DNA from: Curvibacter sp. PD_MW3
GTDB lineage: Bacteria > Pseudomonadota > Gammaproteobacteria > Burkholderiales > Burkholderiaceae_C
Assembly: GCA_002633085.1 (NCBI GenBank)
Contig: NSIV01000001.1
Coordinates: 1-64,000, forward strand
Direction of reading: 5' to 3'
DNA: 64,000 nucleotides
Part shown: in pieces, positions 58,642 through 64,000 of the stretch
Position numbering within the stretch: the stretch's first letter is position 1
Layout of the letters: every line of letters starts with the position of its first letter
Position numbers and translations under genes: made by a program
The notes under the pieces: model-generated
The model's database searches: none
Seen by the model: the letters and a program-made list of their open reading frames with translations, nothing else
Told to the model about the DNA's origin: nothing

Positions 58642-59558
58642 TCCCAGATCACCGAGCGCATCGAGATCGATGCCCCCTGGAACTTGGCGTTGAAGAACTC
58701 CGGCGCTTCCTGGTCGTCTGCCGCACCGGCGGCGTAGAGCAGCGGCAGGTAATGGTCGTAGGTCGGGTGCGCCATCTGCGCCACCTGGCCGAGCTGCTGG
58801 AAGTTCTGCAGCTCATCCAGCTTGCCCTGCGCAATCTGCTCGCCAATGGTGCGGTCGAACTCGATGGCCCAGTCGTAAGCCTGGTCGTTCGACGCGCTGC
58901 GCTGCATGGTGCGCAGGTTGTGCACGATGTTGCCACTGCCGACGATCAGCACGCCGCGCTCACGCAGGCTTTTGAGCTGCTGGCCCAGCGCATAGTGCTC
59001 GGCCGGCGGGCGGCCGTAGTCCATGCTGAGCTGGATGACCGGGATGTCGGCCTGGGGAAACATGGGTTTGAGCACGGCCCAGCTGCCATGGTCGAAACCC
59101 CACTCGTGTTCGTCCAGGCCCAGCGGCGCATGGGTGTGAGGCTGCTGCAGGCTGGCCGCCAAAGCCTGCGCCACGGCCGGCGCACCCGGTGCCGGGTATT
59201 GCTGGTCGAACAGGGCTTGCGGGAAACCGCCGAAGTCGTGGATGGTCTTGGGCTGGGCCATGCCGGTAAGCCACCAGCCACGCGTGATCCAGTGCGCCGA
59301 GATGCACAGGATGAGCTGCGGTTTGGGCCATTTTTTGCCGAACTCACCTCCCATGGCTTCCCATTTCGGGCGGAATTCGTTGTCCTCGATCACGTTCAGC
59401 GGGCTGCCGTGGCCGACAAACAGCACCGGCATACGCGGGCTGGGCTGGAGATTCTGGAGCTGGGAGAGGCTGGCGGCCCCGGCAAAGGCGGTCATCTGGG
59501 TTCCGATCAAGGTGCTGGCGCTGCCGCTCAGGGCAGCCATAAAAGTACGACGCTGCAT
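58638..59558 (-). CDS. DODA/LigB-type extradiol dioxygenase with Tat-like signal
   Basis: This 306-residue protein belongs to the YgiD/4,5-DOPA-dioxygenase-like class III extradiol family. Metal-binding histidines are visible in VGHGSPLN, ISAHWITRG and HPTYDHYLPLL, with GSGNIVHNLR also conserved. Unlike E. coli YgiD, it begins with MQRRTFMAALSG and a moderately hydrophobic stretch ending near AFAGA (about residue 28), which looks like a twin-arginine signal. The predicted reaction is ring opening of a catechol; the substrate is unknown. It is monocistronic and convergent with the permease gene. Confidence 0.85.
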   Translation of the reverse strand: MQRRTFMAALSGSASTLIGTQMTAFAGAASLSQLQNLQPSPRMPVLFVGHGSPLNVIEDNEFRPKWEAMGGEFGKKWPKPQLILCISAHWITRGWWLTGMAQPKTIHDFGGFPQALFDQQYPAPGAPAVAQALAASLQQPHTHAPLGLDEHEWGFDHGSWAVLKPMFPQADIPVIQLSMDYGRPPAEHYALGQQLKSLRERGVLIVGSGNIVHNLRTMQRSASNDQAYDWAIEFDRTIGEQIAQGKLDELQNFQQLGQVAQMAHPTYDHYLPLLYAAGAADDQEAPEFFNAKFQGASISMRSVIWD

Positions 59559-59720
59559 GTATTTTCGCTTTCTTCCCCAGAAGGAGTGGGTGCCGGGCTC
59601 TGAAGTTCCGCACCGGCTAAGGGTTTTTCTGGGGGCTAAACATCCGTGAAATTACGCAAGCAGACTTCGGTTTCTACTGATATATTGCACTGCAGCAAAT
59701 CCTTTGGAAGCGAGTCCGCC

Positions 59721-61064
59721 ATGCTTTACCAGCTCTATGAATCCCAGCGCACGCTGATGGAGCCTTTCTCCGATCTGGCACAAACCGCGGCCAAGGCCTT
59801 CAACAACCCGCTGCTGCCCCTGGGGCACATGCCCTTTGCGCAACGGATAGCGGCCGGCTACGGCCTGATGCACCGCTTGGGCAAGGACTACGAGAAACCC
59901 GAGTTCGGCATTCGCACCGTGGACGTGGATGGTGTGAACATTGCGATCCACGAGCGCGTGGAAATGAGCAAACCGTTCTGCGAGCTGCGCCGCTTCAAGC
60001 GTTTCACGGACGATCCGGCCACCCTGACCAAACTCAAGGGCCAACCGGTGGTGCTGATCGTGGCACCGCTGTCGGGCCACTACGCCACGCTGCTGCGTGA
60101 CACCGTGCGCACCATGCTGAAAGACCACAAGGTCTACATCACCGACTGGAAGAATGCCCGCCTGGTGCCGCTGTCCGAGGGCGAGTTCCACTTGGACGAC
60201 TACGTCAACTACGTGCAGGAATTCATCCGCTACCTGCAAAAAGCCTATGGCAACTGCCACGTGATGAGCGTGTGCCAGCCCACGGTGCCGGTGCTGGCGG
60301 CGGTCTCGCTGATGGCCAGCCGCGGCGAGAAGACGCCCTTGACCATGACCATGATGGGCGGCCCGATCGATGCGCGCAAGTCGCCCACGGCGGTCAACAA
60401 CTTGGCCATGAACAAGAGCCACAGCTGGTTCGAGCACAACGTGATCTACCGCGTGCCGAGCAACTTCCCCGGCGCCGGCCGGCGCGTCTACCCCGGCTTC
60501 ATGCAGCACGCCGGCTTCGTGGCCATGAACCCGGACCACCACGCCAAGAGCCACTACGACTACTTCCAGCACCTGATCAAGGGTGACGATGCCAGCGCCG
60601 AGGCGCACCGCCAGTTCTACGACGAGTACAACGCCGTGCTCGACATGGATGCCGACTACTACCTCGAGACCATCAAGACCGTGTTCCAGGACTTCAGCCT
60701 GGTGCAAGGCACCTGGGACGTGAAGAACGAACACGGCGAGCTGGAGCGCGTGAAGCCGCAGGACATCAAGACCACGGCGCTGCTGTCGGTCGAAGGCGAG
60801 CTGGACGACATCTCCGGCTCGGGTCAGACCGAGGCGGTGCACACCATCTGCCAAGGGGTGCCCAAGGCGCGTCAGCGGCACCTGGAGGCCAAGGGGGCCG
60901 GCCACTACGGCATCTTCTCGGGCCGGCGCTGGCGCGAGATCGTGTACCCGGCGGTGAAGGCCTTCATCCTGGAGCACAACAAACCGCTCGCGGACTCAGG
61001 TCCGGCGTCCAAGGCCAGCGCTAAAAAGCCGACGGCGCGCAAGGCTACAGCCAAAGCAGCGTGA
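59721..61064 (+). CDS. phaZ: Intracellular poly(3-hydroxybutyrate) depolymerase
   Basis: This 447-residue PhaZ of the Ralstonia intracellular type has MLYQLYESQRTLMEPF at the N-terminus and active-site Cys at about 185 in SVCQPTVPVL, where extracellular lipases have Ser. The conserved HYGIFSGRRWR carries the catalytic His near the C-terminus. A Lys/Ala-rich tail of about 20 residues (AKKPTARKATAKAA) is added. It mobilises stored PHB granules. The ATG at 59721 matches the family start and has GGAAGCGAG upstream. Its TGA lies 23 bp before the ATG chosen for the ferredoxin gene. Confidence 0.94.
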   Translation: MLYQLYESQRTLMEPFSDLAQTAAKAFNNPLLPLGHMPFAQRIAAGYGLMHRLGKDYEKPEFGIRTVDVDGVNIAIHERVEMSKPFCELRRFKRFTDDPATLTKLKGQPVVLIVAPLSGHYATLLRDTVRTMLKDHKVYITDWKNARLVPLSEGEFHLDDYVNYVQEFIRYLQKAYGNCHVMSVCQPTVPVLAAVSLMASRGEKTPLTMTMMGGPIDARKSPTAVNNLAMNKSHSWFEHNVIYRVPSNFPGAGRRVYPGFMQHAGFVAMNPDHHAKSHYDYFQHLIKGDDASAEAHRQFYDEYNAVLDMDADYYLETIKTVFQDFSLVQGTWDVKNEHGELERVKPQDIKTTALLSVEGELDDISGSGQTEAVHTICQGVPKARQRHLEAKGAGHYGIFSGRRWREIVYPAVKAFILEHNKPLADSGPASKASAKKPTARKATAKAA

Positions 61065-61087
61065 GGATCGGCCGGATAATCGGCCCC

Positions 61088-61747
61088 ATGCCTGCGACTG
61101 CCGACCAGATTCTCGACGCCCTGCCCCAGACCCAATGCACGCGTTGCGGCTACCCGGACTGCGCCGGTTATGCGCAGGCCATTGCCGCCGGCGAAGCCCC
61201 CATCAACCAGTGCCCGCCCGGTGGTGCCGAGGGCATTAAGCGGCTGGCACGGCTCACGGGCCAGCCTGAAGCACCGCTGAATCCCGCCTTCGGCCTGGAG
61301 GGCCCGCTCACCGTGGCGGTGATCGACGAAGACTGGTGCATCGGCTGCACGCTGTGCATCAAGGCCTGCCCGACCGACGCCATCCTGGGCAGCAACAAGC
61401 TGATGCACACCGTGATTGAGCCGCACTGCACTGGCTGCGAGTTGTGCATCCCCGTCTGCCCTGTGGACTGCATCCGTCTGGAAAACGTCAGCGGCGAGCG
61501 CACCGGCTGGGCCGCCTGGTCACCCGCGCAAGCGGCCACTGCCCGCAAGCGCTATGAATTTCATAGCTTCTGGCGCAAGCGGGACAAGGCCGAACACGAT
61601 CAAAAGCTTGAAGAAAAAGCGAAGATGAAGCTGGCCGATCTGGGCCAGCACTCACTGCACACCGACCCGGCGGTGCTGGACAAGAAACGCGCCGTGATCG
61701 AGGCGGCGCTGGCGCGCGCCAGGGCGCGGCGCGAAGGCGGCGCCTGA
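61088..61747 (+). CDS. RnfB-type 4Fe-4S ferredoxin
   Basis: This 219-residue protein has an N-terminal Fe-S domain with CTRCGYPDCAGYA and QCPPGG (the RnfB/Fdx 4Fe-4S pattern), then two classical 4Fe-4S motifs, CIGCTLCIKACPTD and CTGCELCIPVCPVDC (about 85-135), and a basic helical tail. The N-terminal membrane helix of true RnfB is missing, and no other rnf genes are near, so it probably acts as a soluble electron carrier. A GTG at 61061, overlapping the phaZ stop, is an alternative start. The tail coding region contains a perfect 7-bp palindrome (61551-61567). Confidence 0.88.
   Translation: MPATADQILDALPQTQCTRCGYPDCAGYAQAIAAGEAPINQCPPGGAEGIKRLARLTGQPEAPLNPAFGLEGPLTVAVIDEDWCIGCTLCIKACPTDAILGSNKLMHTVIEPHCTGCELCIPVCPVDCIRLENVSGERTGWAAWSPAQAATARKRYEFHSFWRKRDKAEHDQKLEEKAKMKLADLGQHSLHTDPAVLDKKRAVIEAALARARARREGGA
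61551..61567. repeat. GCTATGA/TCATAGC palindrome inside the ferredoxin gene
   Basis: A perfect 7-bp inverted repeat around ATT is read in frame as part of R-Y-E-F-H-S and followed by TTCTGGCGCAAG, which resembles the right flank of the short repeat family. It may be a repeat copy absorbed into coding sequence, or coincidence, since RnfB proteins can carry similar residues here. Confidence 0.4.
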
Positions 61748-61774
61748 GCGCGCCCGGCCGTCCGAGGCGACGCC

Positions 61775-63262
61775 TTAACTCGCCACCAGGTTCTTGTAGA
61801 CGCCGCAGCCGATGAACATGTCGTCCACCTGCTGCACGTAGGACATCTTGGTCTGCAGCGTGCCGGTGGCCGGGTTGGTGATGTCGTACTCGACCCAGCC
61901 CGGCTCATGGCTGGCTTGCGCCACGATGGCATTGAGCAGACTCTGGCCGTCGATGCCCGGAATGTCCTGCACCCGCGTGCCGACCTTGGCCGGGTTGCCG
62001 CCGAAGGCGACATAAGCGCCGTTGCGGTCGAGCACAAAGACATACATGTCGCGGTCGTGGAAACCTTGCTGGGGATCGGTCAGCCCGCGCAGGAAGCTGT
62101 CGCGCCCGGTCTGCTGACGGAACTGGATGGCACGCTGCACCAGGGCCAGCGCTTCGTCGGCCGTGCCCTGCTGCAGGCGGAAGGCGGAGACCGCCTGCGC
62201 CAGCGTGGAGGCCCGGCTCTCCAGGTTGACCGCCTGCGTCACGGCCCGCTCCACCATCTGCGCGTTGCGCTGCGTGATCTCGTCGAGCTGGCGCACCGCT
62301 TGCGTGATCTCGGTGAGCGAGGAGCTTTGCTCAGCACTGGAGGTGGAAATATGCGACATGTTGTCGGCCACGCCACGGATGCCGGAGACGATGTCGGCAA
62401 TGTGGGTGCCGGCGGTGCGGATCTGTCCCACGCTGGTGGTGACCTGTTCGCTGGAGGCGCCAATGAGCAGGCGAATCTCCTTGGCCGACTCGGCCGAGCG
62501 CTGCGCCAGCGAACGCACCTCGCTGGCGACCACGGCAAAACCGCGGCCAGCCTCACCGGCGCGTGCCGCTTCCACCGCCGCGTTGAGCGCCAGGATGTTG
62601 GTCTGGAAGGCCAGGCCATCGATGACACCGATGATCTCGTTCATGCGCTGCGCCGTGCCCTGCACCGCCTCCACCGACTTCACGGCCTCGGCCATGGCCT
62701 GGGCACCGCGGTCGGCCACGTCGCGCACGCGCGCCGCCTGGGTGTTAGCTGCCTGTGTGGTCTGGGCGTTGTCCTGCACGGTGCTGGAGAGCTCCTCCAC
62801 ACTGGCGGCCGTCTGCTCCAGGTTGGCCGCCTGCTGCTCGGTGCGGTCGGAGAGTTCTCGGTTGCCGGCCGCCATGCTCTGGCCGGCATTGGCCACCAGC
62901 GCCGAGTTGCTGCGGATGCTGGCCACCATCGCCGACAGGCTGCCGACCATCGCGGTCATGGACTGGCCGATCGTGGCAATTTCATCGCTGCCGCGAACCC
63001 GAACCTGGTTGCGCAGATCACCGGCCGTGGTCTTGTCCATCAACTGCATGACCTGCCGCAGATCGGACATGAAGCTGATCTGGAAGGCCACCATCAGGTA
63101 CAGCAGGATCAGCAAGCCCGCGATCCCCGCTTCCACTCTGATGAAATACTCGGCCGCGACGGTTGCCACCATCACGGCCATCAGCAGTGTCAGCTTCGCT
63201 GACATCTGCAACCGGCGCATCAACCACGCGCCGGGCCCAAACAGACGCTTGATGAGTCTCAT
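61775..63262 (-). CDS. Methyl-accepting chemotaxis protein with C-terminal Cache domain
   Basis: This 495-residue protein has two N-terminal transmembrane segments (about 22-41 and 45-65) separated by only a few residues, so almost no periplasmic domain. A HAMP-like linker (about 66-118) leads to the signalling domain (about 120-370) with the hairpin tip [20 protein letters not shown] and [14 protein letters not shown] Cache-type sensor (about 375-495; [30 protein letters not shown]) lies at the C-terminus and would be cytoplasmic. It probably senses an internal small molecule. No che or flagellar genes are nearby. Confidence 0.9.
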   Translation of the reverse strand: MRLIKRLFGPGAWLMRRLQMSAKLTLLMAVMVATVAAEYFIRVEAGIAGLLILLYLMVAFQISFMSDLRQVMQLMDKTTAGDLRNQVRVRGSDEIATIGQSMTAMVGSLSAMVASIRSNSALVANAGQSMAAGNRELSDRTEQQAANLEQTAASVEELSSTVQDNAQTTQAANTQAARVRDVADRGAQAMAEAVKSVEAVQGTAQRMNEIIGVIDGLAFQTNILALNAAVEAARAGEAGRGFAVVASEVRSLAQRSAESAKEIRLLIGASSEQVTTSVGQIRTAGTHIADIVSGIRGVADNMSHISTSSAEQSSSLTEITQAVRQLDEITQRNAQMVERAVTQAVNLESRASTLAQAVSAFRLQQGTADEALALVQRAIQFRQQTGRDSFLRGLTDPQQGFHDRDMYVFVLDRNGAYVAFGGNPAKVGTRVQDIPGIDGQSLLNAIVAQASHEPGWVEYDITNPATGTLQTKMSYVQQVDDMFIGCGVYKNLVAS

Positions 63263-63501
63263 TGTGTTGTCTCGCTCTTATGCTTGTAATCGCACATCCT
63301 GCCTTCAAGCGCGCGCGCAGAAAGACGGATATGTCCCGTTTTTGCGCAGTATATGGCTCGGGAATGCGTTTGAATCTAGTAGTTGAGCCAGAAGAAAGCC
63401 CGTAAGTCCATCGTCAGTGTTCGTCCGCGTTCGCGACGACACCTAGAGGCAAGATTCAGCATAAGGAACGTCGAGGCCGGGCCCCTGAAACAGGGTTAAC
63501 C

Positions 63502-63532
63502 CGGCCTGACAGAGCAAGAGCGTGTCAGGCCG
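63502..63532 (-). other. Strong hairpin overlapping the VOC gene stop codon
   Basis: CGGCCTGACA and TGTCAGGCCG form a perfect 10-bp stem with an 11-nt loop; the TGA stop of the VOC gene is in one arm. There is no T run, so it is either a weak terminator or an mRNA 3'-end stabiliser. The remaining 240 bp to the chemotaxis gene start show nothing recognisable. Confidence 0.5.
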
Positions 63533-63998
63533 CCAGGGCGCTGAAGGCGCTCACCACTTCGGGCGGCGCCTGGACCAGTTCGATCAACACGCCTTCGCCG
63601 GCGATCGGGAACTCCTCGCTGGCCTTGGGGTGCAGAAAGCAGATGTCAAAACCCGCCGCGCCCTTGCGGATGCCGCCGGGCGCAAAACGCACACCCCGTG
63701 CTGTCAGCCATTCGACGGCCTTGGGCAGGTCGTCGATCCACAAGCCGACGTGGTTGAGCGGCGTGGTGTGCACTGCCGGTTTCTTCTCCGGGTCGAGCGG
63801 CTGCATCAGGTCGACCTCGACCTTGAACGGGCCGCTGCCCATGGCACAGATGTCCTCGTCCACGTTCTCGCGCTCGCTCTTGAAGGTGCCGGTGATTTCC
63901 AGCCCCAGCATGTCGACCCAGAGTTTTTGCAGGCGGGTCTTGTCCGGCCCGCCGATGGCGATCTGCTGGATGCCCAGCACCTTGAAAGGACGGCTCAT
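63525..63998 (-). CDS. VOC-family (glyoxalase/bleomycin-resistance fold) protein
   Basis: This 157-residue protein is made of two beta-alpha-beta-beta-beta modules. Candidate metal ligands are His in [13 protein letters not shown], Glu in KVEVDLMQ and Glu in [10 protein letters not shown], with a Gln in the first strand (GIQQIAIGG). The spacing resembles lactoylglutathione lyase and methylmalonyl-CoA epimerase families, but I cannot decide the substrate. It is complete, with an ATG two bases from the window edge, so its upstream context is unseen. Confidence 0.82.
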   Translation of the reverse strand: MSRPFKVLGIQQIAIGGPDKTRLQKLWVDMLGLEITGTFKSERENVDEDICAMGSGPFKVEVDLMQPLDPEKKPAVHTTPLNHVGLWIDDLPKAVEWLTARGVRFAPGGIRKGAAGFDICFLHPKASEEFPIAGEGVLIELVQAPPEVVSAFSALAA

Positions 63999-64000
63999 TA

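Overview
The window is about 62% G+C, densely coded chromosomal DNA from a betaproteobacterium, most likely Burkholderiales, family Comamonadaceae (Rhodoferax/Polaromonas/Acidovorax-like). This is inferred from protein flavour (CcoG, RnfB-like ferredoxin, PhaZ with an active-site Cys, DUF6172, complete isc operon order), from PHB metabolism, and from two intergenic repeat families that I associate with Comamonadaceae. No plasmid, phage, IS element or CRISPR was seen. No stretch over 300 bp lacks a gene; the largest gaps (about 260 bp) lie upstream of ccoG and upstream of the chemotaxis gene.

Layout. 1-3137 (minus): rluD, scpB, rluB (rluB runs off the left edge). bamD is divergent from rluD. 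3922-6174: DinG-like helicase and a small DUF465-type protein. A PP2C phosphatase lies at 6255. 7025-14570 (minus): the 2-oxoglutarate dehydrogenase operon sucA-sucB-lpd, followed by zapE and an uncharacterised exported coiled-coil protein. 14746-19090 (minus): prpE, a PAP2 phosphatase, an isochorismatase-like hydrolase and acuI, a set consistent with propionate/acrylate-type acyl-CoA metabolism. At 19191 there is an NlpC/P60 hydrolase whose promoter suggests a leaderless mRNA.

19961-27583 (minus) is the main accessory locus: a two-partner secretion pair, with a TpsB transporter followed by a 1948-residue TpsA exoprotein built from a duplicated beta-helix module and a Gly/Ser-rich tail. 27804-33797 (minus) is the pyruvate dehydrogenase operon aceE-aceF-lpdA, in which E3 carries its own lipoyl domain. 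A divergent PAS sensor kinase and FixJ-type regulator (33974-37144) abut it. Then come folD, prlC, an exported glutaredoxin-like protein, rpiA, pyrD and an FAD oxidoreductase, then tRNA-Val(CAC) and dnaQ.

44857-50298 (minus) is a complete isc operon (iscR-iscS-iscU-iscA-hscB-hscA-fdx), with a convincing IscR-type operator over its promoter and an intrinsic terminator at its end. uvrB, an aromatic/aspartate aminotransferase and ccoG follow; ccoG is preceded by a strong NsrR-like palindrome. The right end holds two small conserved hypotheticals, a DEAD-box helicase, a TauE/SafE permease, a Tat-signal-bearing DODA-type dioxygenase, PHB depolymerase phaZ, an RnfB-type ferredoxin, a chemotaxis receptor with a C-terminal Cache domain, and a VOC-family protein.

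Most genes are core housekeeping. The less ordinary signals are the repeat families (one member seated directly after stop codons inside two operons), the TpsA architecture, several regulatory sites readable by eye (IscR, NsrR-like, leaderless promoter), and the C-terminal Cache chemoreceptor. I did not find a clearly new multi-gene system.
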